DNA from: Candidatus Sulfopaludibacter sp. SbA3
Lineage (GTDB): Bacteria > Pseudomonadota > Alphaproteobacteria > Caulobacterales > Hyphomonadaceae
Assembly: GCA_945913285.1 (NCBI GenBank)
Contig: CAMEDD010000010.1
Span: forward strand, 1 to 64,000
Reading direction: 5' to 3'
DNA length: 64,000 bases
The notes below the pieces were generated by a model that was not told where the DNA came from, did not search any database, and was given only the letters and a program-made list of their open reading frames with translations. A program made the translations under genes and the position numbers. Within the stretch, counting starts at the first letter, position 1; the number at the start of each line of letters is the position of its first letter. Below, one piece after another: positions 37,234-50,173 of the stretch.

Positions 37234-37657
37234 TTTTCGGCGCGCCAGTTCGGGCCTGACCCTCACTCCCGCCTTCAACACCTGTCGTCCCGGCGAAAAC
37301 CGGCATCCCTTTGAGGGATCGGAAATCACACCGCGATCTCTCGGAAAAGGCCTGTTTTCCAAATGAAAACTGGCTTAGCCACACGTTGCGTTCAGGTTCC
37401 CCGGCGTTCGCCGTGCTGAAAAAACCTGAACTTTCTGACCCCGCGAAGCCGGCAGACTCCGATCCGGATGTATGGTGACCCCTATGTCTCAGTTCGCCCC
37501 CATCCGGCGCCACCTGCTCCACGGGGGAATGAGCGGATTGAGAAATGCGCGCCACCCGGCCCGGCTGCGCCCTCAGGCGCGCCAGGACGCCCGGGCTCAC
37601 GGAACCCGGACCGGGCGCCGCGCGTTTAACGAGTACACCCCCGAAGGACGCCTGACC
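37234..37657. other. 424-base gap with palindromic repeats, no gene seen
   Basis: No coding frame is convincing here. Two hairpin-forming elements are visible: GGAAAA/TTTTCC at 37343-37360, and a larger one at 37390-37431 with an outer nine-base stem and an inner CGGC/GCCG stem. Just before them is a stretch reading CCGGCGAAAACCGG, itself nearly palindromic, of a kind often dispersed between genes. They may end the upstream transcript or be a repetitive element. The next gene starts at 37658 without a visible promoter. Confidence 0.5.
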
Positions 37658-38965
37658 ATGAAATGCCTGCATCTCGTCCCGCTTGCCCTAATGGTTGCTG
37701 TCGCCGCCTGCGCCTCCGAGGATTCAGCGCGCGTCTCTTCGGGCTTTGGCCCCTCACCGCAGCTGCCCGCCCCTGAGAGCAAACTGCTCCCCACCGTGAA
37801 GGTGGCGAGGGCCGAGATATGGCTCGACGGCGAGATGCCCACGCCCGCTGCAGGGTATGCGGTCACCGAGTTCGCGCGAGGACTTGATCATCCCCGATGG
37901 CTCTATGAACTCCCGAACGGTGACATTCTCGTCGCCGAATCCAACGCGCCGGCCAGGCCTGATGACGGCGGAGGCATTCGCGGCTTCTTCATGAAGCAGG
38001 CCATGACCCGCGCCGGCGCCGGTGTGCCGAGTGCAAACCGGATTTCGCTGCTTCGCGATGCGGACGCAAACGGTATAGCCGAACTGAAAACGGCCTACAT
38101 GACAGGCCTCAACTCACCCTTCGGCATGCTGGTGATTGACGAGACGCTTTACGTTGCGAACGCGGACGGGATCGTCCGTGTACCGTACAAATCGGGTGAA
38201 ACGGTGAATGTGGCAACACCCGAAGACTTCTTCGCCTTACCGGGCGGGCCGATCAATCACCACTGGACGAAAAACATCGTCGCCAACGCTAACGGCAAGA
38301 AAATCTATGCAGCCGTGGGCTCCAACAGCAATATCGCCGAAAACGGGATGGAAGCCGAAACGGGGCGTGCGGCCATCTGGGAAATCGACGTCGCAACCGG
38401 TAAGGGCCGTGTTTTCGCGAGTGGGCTGCGCAATCCGGTGGGCATGGATTTCGCGTCCGATGGAACGCTCTACACGGTGGTCAATGAACGTGACGAACTC
38501 GGCAACAATCTCGTGCCGGACTATCTCACCTCAGTGAAAGACGGCGCCTTCTATGGCTGGCCTTACAGCTATTACGGCCAGAACGTGGACACACGCCCCA
38601 CGCCCTCCGATGTTGGGCTGGTCGCAGGCGCCATAGCACCGGACTACGCGCTCGGCTCCCACACCGCTTCGCTCGGGCTCGACCTGACGAGCGGACAGTC
38701 CAACGGCATGGCGGCGGCGTTCGGAAACGGCGCCTTCATCGGCCAACACGGTTCCTGGAACCGCGATCCGCGCAGTGGCTATGAAGTTATCTTCATCCCG
38801 TTCGGCGCGGACGGGCCGGAAGGCGCGCCGCAGAAAGTGCTGACAGGATTCCTGCAAGGCGACCTCGCGCGCGGCCGCCCGGTCGGGGTCAAGATCGACC
38901 AGCGCGGCGGGCTTCTGGTGGCCGACGATGTTGGCAACCGCATCTGGCGAGTGACGAAGGAGTAG
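37658..38965 (+). CDS. L-sorbosone dehydrogenase-like (PQQ/beta-propeller) lipoprotein
   Basis: 435 residues. A lipoprotein signal (LMVAVAA-C) is followed by the six-bladed propeller of the soluble sugar/sorbosone dehydrogenase family: ARGLDHPRWLYELPNGDILVAES near residues 71-93, NSPFGMLVIDETLYVAN, GLRNPVGMDFASDGTLYTVVNERDELG, GWPYSYYGQNVD, and FIGQHGSWNRDP with GYEVIFIPF. The enzymes oxidise sugars or aldehydes in the periplasm with PQQ. No PQQ synthesis genes are in the window. The ATG at 37658 starts the signal peptide behind AAGGACGCCTGACC. Confidence 0.88.
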   Translation: MKCLHLVPLALMVAVAACASEDSARVSSGFGPSPQLPAPESKLLPTVKVARAEIWLDGEMPTPAAGYAVTEFARGLDHPRWLYELPNGDILVAESNAPARPDDGGGIRGFFMKQAMTRAGAGVPSANRISLLRDADANGIAELKTAYMTGLNSPFGMLVIDETLYVANADGIVRVPYKSGETVNVATPEDFFALPGGPINHHWTKNIVANANGKKIYAAVGSNSNIAENGMEAETGRAAIWEIDVATGKGRVFASGLRNPVGMDFASDGTLYTVVNERDELGNNLVPDYLTSVKDGAFYGWPYSYYGQNVDTRPTPSDVGLVAGAIAPDYALGSHTASLGLDLTSGQSNGMAAAFGNGAFIGQHGSWNRDPRSGYEVIFIPFGADGPEGAPQKVLTGFLQGDLARGRPVGVKIDQRGGLLVADDVGNRIWRVTKE

Positions 38966-38969
38966 TTGG

Positions 38970-40373
38970 CTACTCCGCTGCGACCGCGACTTCTCCTGCC
39001 AGCCATGCGTCGAAGTCCTCGAGCGCCCGGACGGCCTGCGCGATCTTCTTCGCCCGGCCCTTGTCCTTGCCGCGAAGTCGTTTGCCATCGGCCCCGGTCT
39101 TCGAATAGTCGGCAATGTCTGGGATCAGACCGAAGTTGACATTCATCGGCTGGAAGGTCTGGCCGGCCGCCAGATGTCCGCCGGTAATGTGATTGACCAG
39201 CGCCCCCATCGCCGTGGTCGGCGGCGGCGGCTCAAGGCGCTTGCCCAGTCGCTCTGCAGCGGCAATCCGGCCCGCGAGCAGGCCCATCGCTGCGCTCTCG
39301 ACATAGCCTTCAACGCCAGTCACCTGGCCCGCGAAGCGCAGCCGCGGCATCGTCTTCATGCGGAGTTGCCGGTCCAGCAGCTTCGGGGAATTGAGGAACG
39401 TGTTACGGTGGATGCCGCCAAGGCGCGCAAACTCGGCCTGCTCAAGGCCGGGTATCATCCTGAAGATATCGGTCTGCGCGCCGTGCTTCAGCTTCGTCTG
39501 GAAGCCGACCATGTTCCACAGGGTGCCCAGCGCATTGTCCTGCCTGAGCTGCACGATGGCATGCGCCTTGACGGTGGGATTGTGCGGATTGGTCAGGCCC
39601 ACCGGTTTCATTGGCCCAAACCGCAGCGTCTCGCGACCCCGCTCCGCCATCACTTCGATGGGCAGGCAGCCTTCGAAATAGGGTGTGTTCTTTTCCCATT
39701 CCTTGAATTCGGTTTTCGGCGCGGCGATCAGTGCGTCGAGGAAGCGGTTATACTCTTCCTCAGTCATCGGACAATTGATGTAGGCCTCGGTATCGCCGCC
39801 TGGCCCAGCCTTGTCGTACCGGCTCTGGCGCCAGGCCTTGGTCATGTCCACGGAGTCGAAATAGACGATCGGTGCGATGGCATCGAAGAAGGCCAGGTCG
39901 GTTTCCCCGGTATGCGCCCGGATCGCCTCGGCCAGCGCCATAGAGGTCAGAGGTCCCGTCGCCACGATCACCGAATCCCAGTCCTCCGGCGGAAGACCCG
40001 CGATTTCCTCGCGAACAATGGTAACCAGCGGATGCGCCTCCAGCTTTGCCGTCACCGCTTCAGCAAAGCCCTCGCGGTCCACGGCCAGCGCGCTACCAGC
40101 GGGCACCTGATGCACTTTTGCGGTCGTGATAATCAGCCCGCCCGCGCGGCGCATCTCTTCGTGCAGAACGCCAACGGCGTTGGTCGTGTGGTCGTCCGAT
40201 CGGAACGAGTTCGAGCAGACGAGCTCGGCCAGCTTGTCGGTATGGTGCGCCTCGGTGGCGCGCACGCCGCGCATTTCGTGGAGGATCACTGGTACGCCGG
40301 CAGAAGCGATCTGCCAGGCCGCTTCGGAGCCGGCCATGCCGCCGCCGATTACATGAATGGGTTTAAGGGTCAT
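38970..40373 (-). CDS. trmFO: Methylene-THF tRNA (uracil-54-C5) methyltransferase TrmFO
   Basis: 467 residues. The FAD-binding [15 protein letters not shown] is at residues 6-20, then the long-conserved [19 protein letters not shown] near 43-61 and the [13 protein letters not shown] end segment. TrmFO forms ribothymidine at position 54 of tRNA, using methylene-tetrahydrofolate and FADH2 rather than SAM. The ATG at 40373 starts the family N-terminus; an extension upstream of 21 residues is rejected. It converges on the sorbosone-type gene, with only four bases between the stops. Confidence 0.95.
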   Translation of the reverse strand: MTLKPIHVIGGGMAGSEAAWQIASAGVPVILHEMRGVRATEAHHTDKLAELVCSNSFRSDDHTTNAVGVLHEEMRRAGGLIITTAKVHQVPAGSALAVDREGFAEAVTAKLEAHPLVTIVREEIAGLPPEDWDSVIVATGPLTSMALAEAIRAHTGETDLAFFDAIAPIVYFDSVDMTKAWRQSRYDKAGPGGDTEAYINCPMTEEEYNRFLDALIAAPKTEFKEWEKNTPYFEGCLPIEVMAERGRETLRFGPMKPVGLTNPHNPTVKAHAIVQLRQDNALGTLWNMVGFQTKLKHGAQTDIFRMIPGLEQAEFARLGGIHRNTFLNSPKLLDRQLRMKTMPRLRFAGQVTGVEGYVESAAMGLLAGRIAAAERLGKRLEPPPPTTAMGALVNHITGGHLAAGQTFQPMNVNFGLIPDIADYSKTGADGKRLRGKDKGRAKKIAQAVRALEDFDAWLAGEVAVAAE

Positions 40374-40454
40374 AGCCGGGACATGAAGCCGCCAGGGCGG
40401 GCGCGTCAAGATGGCGTTTGCCCCCGCGCGGTGCACGATTTACCTGTCTGAAGC

Positions 40455-41264
40455 ATGGCTGAACCAATCCAGACCCGTTCCCTGATCGCTGAAGCTTGGC
40501 GCAGCGGCCTCGCCGCGTTGGCGCCGAACGCGCTGTGGCTCGTCCTGTTCGCGCTGCTAATGGGCGGCTGGAACGCCAGCACGGCTGACGCGGGCCGGAT
40601 CGCCATCACAGCGGTGCTCGCCGGCCTCGCCTTTGCGGCTGGTGTGCGGCTGTCACTGGGTCTCTACCGGTCCCTTCTGAGCACGCACTCCGGCACGCTG
40701 CTTTCGCTCGCGCATGCCAACCTCGCTGTCGCGCTCGGCTTCGGGTTCATTGCCTTTTTCATCCTGTTTTTCTGCGGCGCATTCGGTGTGATGATGTTGC
40801 ATCTGTCCGGGCTGGTGGACCTCGCGGCTGAGCCGGATGCGGCGACTGTCTCAGCGGCGCAAGCGCGGCTGTATGGCACGCCTTATGGCGCGGCGCTCAT
40901 CCTGGTGGCACTCGCGGGAGCCGCGGCATTGGCTTTCGTTTCGCTGCGGCTGCTGATCTTTGCACCGATCACGGTTGCTGCCTCGAAGGCAAATGTGTTC
41001 CGAACCTGGCCGCTCACGAAGGGCCGCCTCCTGCCGCTCGCCCTCGCTGCGCTGGCAACCTATGCCGCGCCTCTGGTTGCTGGCCTGATTGCGGCCCGCC
41101 TTGTCGGCGCCCACCTCCCTGAAACGATCGCCGGCTATTTCGGACGGGGCGTGCTGCTCGTGATTTTCCTGACACCCTTCCTGCTCGCCGGGCACGGCTT
41201 TGCGGCGGCCACCTACCACAGGCTGAAGCCTGAACCGGAGCCGGCGCCAGCCGAGGTTGGTTGA
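40455..41264 (+). CDS. Multi-pass membrane protein, first of three related tandem genes
   Basis: 269 residues with about six hydrophobic helices. A cytoplasmic-looking loop FAPITVAASKANVFRTWPLTKGR near residues 175-197 corresponds to similar loops in the next two proteins (aromatic-Trp-x-x-(T/S)-(K/R)-G pattern). This resembles the membrane domain seen in some glycerophosphodiester phosphodiesterases, but no enzyme domain is attached. Function is unknown. It is divergent from trmFO (81-base gap) and begins a series with 41318 and 42308. Confidence 0.7.
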   Translation: MAEPIQTRSLIAEAWRSGLAALAPNALWLVLFALLMGGWNASTADAGRIAITAVLAGLAFAAGVRLSLGLYRSLLSTHSGTLLSLAHANLAVALGFGFIAFFILFFCGAFGVMMLHLSGLVDLAAEPDAATVSAAQARLYGTPYGAALILVALAGAAALAFVSLRLLIFAPITVAASKANVFRTWPLTKGRLLPLALAALATYAAPLVAGLIAARLVGAHLPETIAGYFGRGVLLVIFLTPFLLAGHGFAAATYHRLKPEPEPAPAEVG

Positions 41265-41317
41265 TCGGCCGGGCCGAACCCGGCTAGCGTGCAGCCAGCT
41301 TAGGGGGAGAAAGCCGC

Positions 41318-42289
41318 ATGATCCGGGGATTCACGTTCGAGCGCGCGCTCAGTTGGCCGTTCACGGCGCCGCACGCGGCGACGTTTCCGTGGGTGTTCGG
41401 ACTGGCCTATGCGCTTGTTTTCATGGCGCTCATCGGGGTCACCGGCCTGCTCGGGGCCGGCGATTTCATCGCCTGGATCGAAGCGCTCGAGGCCGCGGGC
41501 GGTAACGCCGATCCGGACGCCGCGCTCGCGGCTTTCTTTAGCGGCCTCTTCAAGCTGTTGCCCTGGGCCGGCCTGCTGGGTCTCGCCAGCTGGGCGGTTT
41601 GGGCGATGTTCGAGACCGCGTCGCAGCGGCGCTACCTGTTCGGCCAGACCTTCTCGCTCGGCTTCGGCGCGGACGAATTACGGATGATGGCGGTGGGCTT
41701 CCTCTGGTCAATTCTGGGCGCGGTGCTTCTGGCCGTGCCGATGATCCTGATCATGGGCACGGCCGTCGCTGCGATGTTAGCCGGAGCAATAGGGATCACT
41801 GAAGGCGAAGTCGCACAACCGATTCTGGGACCCATGCTGGCGGCCTTCGGTATGATCCTGCTGATCTTTCCGGCCTATGTGTTTTTCGCCACGCGGCTCG
41901 CGCCCTGCTTTGCCTTGACGGTCCGGGAACGGAAGATCCGCTTCTTCGATGCCTGGAATGTCTCGCGCGGCCGGTTCTGGCCGATCCTCGGTGCGTATGT
42001 GATCCTTGCGATCTGCGGCGGCATGCTGGGACAAGTGATTGCGGGTATTGCGCAATTGCTCCTGGTGCCGGCGATGGTCAGCTTCAACGGCACCAGTCAA
42101 AGCCCTGATCAGGTTGCCGCTATGCTCACTTCGCCTGGATTTCTGGCCGCCCTCGGATTTTACCTTTTCATAGTGCTGTTCGTTCAAGGTGTGCTGCAGC
42201 ATGCCTTGGGTGGGCCGGCCGCCTTTGCCGTGCGGCATGATCCGCGCGGCGGCTTGGAAGAGGAAAACCAGATTGAAGCGTTCAACTGA
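41318..42289 (+). CDS. Multi-pass membrane protein, second of three related tandem genes
   Basis: 323 residues with about six hydrophobic helices. Shared blocks with its downstream neighbour are FETASQRRYLFGQTFSLGFGADELR near residues 100-124, the loop ERKIRFFDAWNVSRGRFW near 205-222, and HALGGPAAFAVRH near the end. GGGGGAGAAAGCCGC precedes the ATG. The gap to the next gene is 18 bases. Homology between the three suggests tandem duplication. No catalytic motif or known transporter signature is visible. Confidence 0.7.
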   Translation: MIRGFTFERALSWPFTAPHAATFPWVFGLAYALVFMALIGVTGLLGAGDFIAWIEALEAAGGNADPDAALAAFFSGLFKLLPWAGLLGLASWAVWAMFETASQRRYLFGQTFSLGFGADELRMMAVGFLWSILGAVLLAVPMILIMGTAVAAMLAGAIGITEGEVAQPILGPMLAAFGMILLIFPAYVFFATRLAPCFALTVRERKIRFFDAWNVSRGRFWPILGAYVILAICGGMLGQVIAGIAQLLLVPAMVSFNGTSQSPDQVAAMLTSPGFLAALGFYLFIVLFVQGVLQHALGGPAAFAVRHDPRGGLEEENQIEAFN

Positions 42290-42307
42290 TCGATCCGGAG
42301 ACTTGCG

Positions 42308-43246
42308 ATGAGCGCAGACCCACTCGACCTGAAGGGCGCCGCGACGCATTTTCTGCATACCGAGGGCCCGCGCGGATTCCTATTGCGATATGCGCTGGTC
42401 TATGGCGTATTCGGGCTCTTTCTGCAGGCGGTGAGTCTATGGACCCAGGCGCCCATCTACGAGATCTACGTTCGCGTGTTCGCAGAGAATGACGGCGACT
42501 TTACGCCCTACATGGACGAACTCAGCGCGGTGTCGGCTCAGGCCAATCTCGGCTCGTTGATCATGTTGCCGATCAGCCTCGCGCTCTGGGCTGTGTTCGA
42601 GGCGGCCAGCCAGCGCAGATACATCCGGGCCGAGGGTTTCCGCCTTGCGCTCGGAGCCGATGAAGGCCGCCTTGCGATTGTCGGCCTCATCTGGTTTGCA
42701 TTGTTCATCATCGGCAATCTCGGCCTGCTGCTCGCTGCCATCATTCCGGGTCTGATCGTTGGCCTCGTGGCGGGTGCTGTAGCCGGTTTCGTGATCGGCG
42801 GTATCGTCTTTCTCGCGGGGTTCGTTGTTGCGCTCTGGCTGTTCGCGCGGCTTTCGGCGGCCTCTGCGCTGCCGGTGAGGGACAACCAGATCCGGTTCTT
42901 CGAGTCCTGGCAGCTGACGAAGGGCCACGGATGGCGCATTGCGGGCAGTTATTTCCTGCTCTTTGCCGCCTTTCTTCTCCTTTCGTTGATTGTGTACGCA
43001 ATTGTGATCTTCGTGGCGTTTGCATTGCTGGCGCCCGCTATCGATTCCAGCGCGGGCGGCGAGACCGCCAATGCCGTCCTGTCCGTGATGGGTGGGCCAG
43101 GCTTCTGGGCGCCGATTTCCATCCTCATGTTCCTTGTGCTGATGATGCAGAGCGTCTTCTCGCACGCCCTGGGCGGGCCTGCTGCGCTGATCGTGCGCCG
43201 CCGCACGGTGGAAGGCGGGATGACGCTGACCGATACGTTCGGTTGA
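42308..43246 (+). CDS. Multi-pass membrane protein, third of three related tandem genes
   Basis: 312 residues with about six hydrophobic helices. It matches the second gene in FEAASQRRYIRAEGFRLALGADEGR near residues 98-122, in the loop DNQIRFFESWQLTKGHGW near 193-210, and in HALGGPAALIVRR near the end. The SD is CCGGAGACTTGCG. It is closer to the second protein than to the first. It faces the uvrA gene tail to tail, 65 bases apart. Confidence 0.7.
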   Translation: MSADPLDLKGAATHFLHTEGPRGFLLRYALVYGVFGLFLQAVSLWTQAPIYEIYVRVFAENDGDFTPYMDELSAVSAQANLGSLIMLPISLALWAVFEAASQRRYIRAEGFRLALGADEGRLAIVGLIWFALFIIGNLGLLLAAIIPGLIVGLVAGAVAGFVIGGIVFLAGFVVALWLFARLSAASALPVRDNQIRFFESWQLTKGHGWRIAGSYFLLFAAFLLLSLIVYAIVIFVAFALLAPAIDSSAGGETANAVLSVMGGPGFWAPISILMFLVLMMQSVFSHALGGPAALIVRRRTVEGGMTLTDTFG

Positions 43247-43311
43247 GCAGCTGAAGTACTCGCCCAACACGCCACGCTCTGGATGAGCCGCAGGCAGGGG
43301 CGGCGCGAGAC

Positions 43312-46284
<2,973 letters not shown>

Positions 46285-46325
46285 GATTGTTTGGGCTCGT
46301 TCGGGAGGAGAAAAGGAAAGGGCGT

Positions 46326-46472
46326 CTAATCGGGGTCTTTAGGAGGTTTGTTGCCGAAGAATAAGAAATCCATGACAGACTCCTTCGACAAAGCGCGAAC
46401 GAGGATGAAGAACCAGGCGGCGGCGAGCAGGAAGGTGCCGGCTGCAACGAGGTTGGTAACGGTTACAGGCAT
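46326..46472 (-). CDS. 48-residue single-pass membrane peptide upstream of uvrA
   Basis: On the minus strand an ATG (46472-46470) opens 48 codons ending in TAG (46326-46328). The product has a hydrophobic helix ([18 protein letters not shown], near residues 8-25), a positive side (RALSKES), then [25 protein letters not shown] before the ATG is a modest binding site. It lies between an SOS box 75 bases upstream and uvrA 41 bases downstream, so it is probably transcribed with uvrA. I know no family for it. Its size and place recall SOS-induced membrane peptides such as SidA of Caulobacter, but no sequence relation is claimed. Confidence 0.6.
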   Translation of the reverse strand: MPVTVTNLVAAGTFLLAAAWFFILVRALSKESVMDFLFFGNKPPKDPD

Positions 46473-46546
46473 CAGGCTATCTCTTTAATCTGTTCGGGCG
46501 AATTGGCCTGCTGTCTATGTGTGGCGCGAGTCCCGGTTGACGACAA

Positions 46547-46561
46547 GAACAAAGTATGAAC
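46547..46561. promoter_or_regulatory. Alphaproteobacterial LexA (SOS) box
   Basis: GAAC at 46547-46550 and GAAC at 46558-46561 are seven bases apart, a perfect GAAC-N7-GAAC (GTTC-N7-GTTC on the other strand), the alphaproteobacterial LexA site. It lies in the shared upstream region of the minus-strand peptide-uvrA genes and the plus-strand ssb gene, and can control both. No textbook -10/-35 pair was found beside it. Confidence 0.8.
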
Positions 46562-46689
46562 ATCATTGCGTCGGCTGCTTTTGGCTCCAGTCTGAACCGG
46601 TGGAATTCTTCGCCCGTCAGGCGACAGATTATGGCAGGAAGCGTAAGAGAGATCGAATCGAAAGCGAAACGGACAGAACGGAGGTCCTC

Positions 46690-47169
46690 ATGGCGGGCTC
46701 AGTCAACAAGGTGATCCTGGTCGGCAATCTCGGGGCAGATCCCGAAGTGAAGCAGTTCCAGAATGGCGGGCAGGTGTGCAACCTGCGGATTGCCACGTCC
46801 GAAAGCTGGCGCGACAAGGCGACCGGCGAGAAAAAAGAGAAGACCGAGTGGCACGCCGTGGCGATCTTCTCGGAAGGCCTTGTGAAGGTGGCCCAGAGCT
46901 ACCTTAAGAAGGGCTCTAAGGTTTATATCGAAGGCAAGCTGCAGACCCGCAAGTGGCAGGACAAGGACGGCAATGACCGCTACACGACCGAGATCGTGCT
47001 GCAGGGCTTTGATGCAAGCCTCGTGATGCTGGATGGGCGCAGCGAAGGCGGCGCGGCCAGCGGCGGCGGCGGCCGGGACATGGGTTACGCGGGCGGTGGC
47101 GCGAGCCGCAAGATGACCGGGCCGAAGGAAAGCTTCAGCCAGGACCTCGATGACGAAATTCCGTTCTGA
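46690..47169 (+). CDS. ssb: Single-stranded DNA-binding protein
   Basis: 159 residues from the ATG at 46690, preceded by GGAGGTCCTC. The OB domain runs from [18 protein letters not shown] to about residue 110, with [12 protein letters not shown] and [16 protein letters not shown]. The linker is Gly-rich and the end is DLDDEIPF, the acidic tip that recruits replication and repair partners. SSB coats single-stranded DNA. It is divergent from uvrA with an SOS box between, so its level may rise after damage. A longer upstream frame is rejected. Confidence 0.97.
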   Translation: MAGSVNKVILVGNLGADPEVKQFQNGGQVCNLRIATSESWRDKATGEKKEKTEWHAVAIFSEGLVKVAQSYLKKGSKVYIEGKLQTRKWQDKDGNDRYTTEIVLQGFDASLVMLDGRSEGGAASGGGGRDMGYAGGGASRKMTGPKESFSQDLDDEIPF

Positions 47170-47176
47170 GCCTGCG

Positions 47177-47213
47177 GCGGGCACGGCCTTGAGCCGTTGC
47201 GTGCATTGCCCGC
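47177..47213 (+). terminator. Possible terminator stem-loop after ssb
   Basis: Seven-base outer stem (47177-47183 with 47207-47213) plus an inner CGGC/GCCG stem (47184-47187 with 47193-47196). It lies eight bases beyond the ssb stop but has no T-run after it, so it may be an mRNA 3' structure instead. Confidence 0.35.
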
Positions 47214-47342
47214 TGGGAACTGTGAAAAAGGGCTGGTCCGGGGTGGTCCGGAGGCGGGCGGACTGCTAGGCTTTCAGACTGAAATGTGACGATTCGTCCG
47301 CACTGCGCGCGAGAGTCGCCTCCCCCGTCGAGAAGGCCTTCC

Positions 47343-50129
47343 ATGAGCGACGAAACAACCCCTCCGGACGAGCCGGAAACCCCTGAAAATGGCGGCGGGG
47401 CGCCGCGCCCCGCGGACGGGATCGAGCTGATCTCTATCGAGTCGGAGATGAAATCCTCCTATCTCGATTATGCGATGAGCGTGATCGTCAGCCGGGCCCT
47501 GCCGGATGTGCGCGACGGACTGAAGCCCGTGCACCGGCGCATCCTTTACGCCATGAACGAGAACGGCAACACGCCGGACAAGCCCTACAAGAAATCCGCC
47601 AACATCGTCGGCGCGGTGATGGGTAACTACCACCCTCATGGTGACAGCGCGATCTATGACGCGCTGGTGCGCATGGCGCAGCCTTTCTCGATGGGCGTGA
47701 TGCTGATCGATGGCCAGGGCAATTTCGGCTCGATCGACAATGATCCGGCGGCGGCCATGCGCTACACCGAAAGCCGCATGTCGAAGGAGGCGACTTACCT
47801 CCTCGCCGATATCGACAAGGACACGGTCGATTTCCAGCCGAACTATGATGGCTCGCAGAAAGAGCCCGTCGTGCTACCGGCGCAGTTCCCGAACCTGCTC
47901 GTCAATGGCGGCGGCGGCATCGCGGTCGGCATGGCGACGAACATCCCGCCGCATAACCTTGGCGAGATCATTGATGCAACGCTGGCGCTGATCGACAACC
48001 CGGCCATTGAGGAAGAGGCGCTGTGCGGCATCGTTCCGGGTCCGGACTTTCCGACAGGCGGACTGATTATGGGCCTGTCCGGCAGCCGCAAGGCCCTGCT
48101 CACGGGGCGCGGCAGTGTCATCGTCCGGGCAAAGACGGAGATCGAGAAGGCCAAGAACAACCGAGAAGCGATCATCGTCTCGGAAATTCCCTACCAGGTG
48201 AACAAGGCGGCGATGATCACCAAGATCGCCGAACTCGTCCGTGAAAAGAAGATCGAGGGCATCTCGGATCTGCGTGATGAATCCGACCGGAACGGCATCC
48301 GCGTGGTCATCGAACTCAAGAAGGATGCGAGCGCCGACGTGGTGCTGAACCAGCTCTACCGGTTCAGCCAGATGCAGAGCACGTTCTCCGTCAATATGCT
48401 GGCGCTGAACGGCGGCCGGCCTGAGCTGATGAACCTGCGCAAGGTGCTCGAATACTTCATCGCGTTCCGCGAGGATGTGGTCGTCCGGCGCACCAAGTTC
48501 GAACTGGGCAAGGCGCGCGACCGCGCGCACGTCCTTGTTGGCCTTGCGCTCGCCGTCGCCAACATCGACGAGATCATCCGGATCATCCGCAGCTCGCCGG
48601 ACCCGGCAACGGCGCGCGAACGCCTGCTCGAGAAGGCCTGGCCGCAGCAGGACATGGGCCCGCTGATCGACCTGATCGCTGACCGCCGCACCCGGCGCGG
48701 ACCGGAAGAAGGCACCATCTACCTGTCGGACGAGCAGGCCCGCGCGATCCTGAACCTGCCGTTGCACCGCCTCACGGGTCTTGGCCGGGACGAGATCGGC
48801 AACGAGGCCCGCGGCCTTGCCGAGAAGATCGCCGAGCTTCTCGAGATCCTTCGCTCCCGCCCCCGCATCCTTGAGATCATCAGGAGCGAGCTGAACGAAG
48901 TGAAGAACAAGTTTGCCGTCCCCCGCCGGTCCGCCTTCACTGAAGGCGGCGTGGACATGGACGACGAAGACCTCATCGAAATTGAGGACATGGTCGTCAC
49001 GGTCACGCATGGCGGTTACGTCAAGCGCACGCCGCTGGCCGCATACCGGACGCAGAACCGCGGCGGCAAGGGCCGCTCCGGCATGGCGATGAAGGACGAG
49101 GACTTCATCGTTCGCGTGTTCACCGCAACGACGCATACCGAGATCCTGTTCTTCTCGTCGGCGGGCATGGTTTACAAGGAAAAGGTCTGGCGCCTGCCGG
49201 TCGGCGGGCCGACTTCGCGCGGCAAGGCGCTGGTCAATATATTCCCTCTGGCCACGGACGAGCGTATCGAAAGCGTTTTGCCGCTGCCGGAAGATGAAAA
49301 AGCGACCGAAGACCTCGATGTGATGTTCGCCACGCGCAGCGGCAATGTGCGGCGCAATAAGCTGGCCGACTTCATCCGCGTTAACCGCGCGGGCAAGATC
49401 GCCATGAAGCTCGATGCCGGTGACGGGATCGTGTCGGTGCAGGTCTGCTCCGACAAGGAAGACGTGATGCTGACCACGGCGCTCGGCCAATGCATCCGCT
49501 TCGATGTCAGCGAAGTGCGGGTGTTTGCGGGGCGCGATTCGACCGGCGTGCGCGGCATCCGACTGGCTGAAGGCGACGAGGTGATCTCGATGGGCATCCT
49601 GCGGCACATGGACGTCACTTCCGAAGAGGCGCGCGCCTACCTGAAGCATGCCGCCGCCATGCGGCGCGCAGCGACCGGCGAGGAAGAAGAAATCTCCGAG
49701 GATGACGAGGAGCCCGTGGCCGAAGCGGCGCTGTCGCCGGACCGGATCGCGGCGCTCGGCGCGGCGGAGGAGTTCATCTTCACGGTCGCCGATGACGGCA
49801 TGGGCAAGCGCTCATCCGCCTATGACTACCGGGTCACCGGACGCGGCGGCAAAGGGCTCGTGGCGCAGAATATCTGGGGCCGCGACAAGAAAGGCGGGCC
49901 GATCAAGAAGGTCGCCCAGTCCTTCCCGGTCGGCGAAGGCGACGAGGTCATGCTTGTGACCGATGCCGGCCAGCTGATCCGAACCCCGGTGGACCAGATC
50001 CGGATTGCCGGCCGTTCGACCGGCGGCGTCTGGGTGCTGCGCACCAATGAAGGGGAACGGGTCGTCTCGGTTGCGCGTCTTGTCGAAGACGGCGAAGCCG
50101 GTATGGATAAGCTGGCCGGAGAGAGCTAA
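47343..50129 (+). CDS. gyrA: DNA gyrase subunit A
   Basis: 928 residues. The start [17 protein letters not shown] is an acidic tail before the winged-helix domain. The catalytic tyrosine is Tyr141 (MRYTESRM). The quinolone-determining residues are the susceptible forms, Ser102 and Asp106 (equivalent to E. coli 83 and 87). The GyrA box QNRGGKG near residue 573 marks gyrase rather than topoisomerase IV. An acidic stretch [12 protein letters not shown] sits inside the C-terminal wrapping domain near residue 785. AGAAGGCCTTCC precedes the ATG at 47343. Gyrase puts in negative supercoils. Confidence 0.97.
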   Translation: MSDETTPPDEPETPENGGGAPRPADGIELISIESEMKSSYLDYAMSVIVSRALPDVRDGLKPVHRRILYAMNENGNTPDKPYKKSANIVGAVMGNYHPHGDSAIYDALVRMAQPFSMGVMLIDGQGNFGSIDNDPAAAMRYTESRMSKEATYLLADIDKDTVDFQPNYDGSQKEPVVLPAQFPNLLVNGGGGIAVGMATNIPPHNLGEIIDATLALIDNPAIEEEALCGIVPGPDFPTGGLIMGLSGSRKALLTGRGSVIVRAKTEIEKAKNNREAIIVSEIPYQVNKAAMITKIAELVREKKIEGISDLRDESDRNGIRVVIELKKDASADVVLNQLYRFSQMQSTFSVNMLALNGGRPELMNLRKVLEYFIAFREDVVVRRTKFELGKARDRAHVLVGLALAVANIDEIIRIIRSSPDPATARERLLEKAWPQQDMGPLIDLIADRRTRRGPEEGTIYLSDEQARAILNLPLHRLTGLGRDEIGNEARGLAEKIAELLEILRSRPRILEIIRSELNEVKNKFAVPRRSAFTEGGVDMDDEDLIEIEDMVVTVTHGGYVKRTPLAAYRTQNRGGKGRSGMAMKDEDFIVRVFTATTHTEILFFSSAGMVYKEKVWRLPVGGPTSRGKALVNIFPLATDERIESVLPLPEDEKATEDLDVMFATRSGNVRRNKLADFIRVNRAGKIAMKLDAGDGIVSVQVCSDKEDVMLTTALGQCIRFDVSEVRVFAGRDSTGVRGIRLAEGDEVISMGILRHMDVTSEEARAYLKHAAAMRRAATGEEEEISEDDEEPVAEAALSPDRIAALGAAEEFIFTVADDGMGKRSSAYDYRVTGRGGKGLVAQNIWGRDKKGGPIKKVAQSFPVGEGDEVMLVTDAGQLIRTPVDQIRIAGRSTGGVWVLRTNEGERVVSVARLVEDGEAGMDKLAGES

Positions 50130-50173
50130 GCGCACGCTGCCGGAGAACTGGACGGATTACTGGAGGGCCGCAC

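Noticed and set aside
39174-40451. A 425-codon open frame on the plus strand over trmFO
   Set aside because: trmFO is certain on the other strand; the plus frame has no recognisable domain.
47874-49649. A 591-codon open frame on the minus strand inside gyrA
   Set aside because: It mirrors gyrA codons; the composition is His/Arg/Asp-rich and lacks any family signal.
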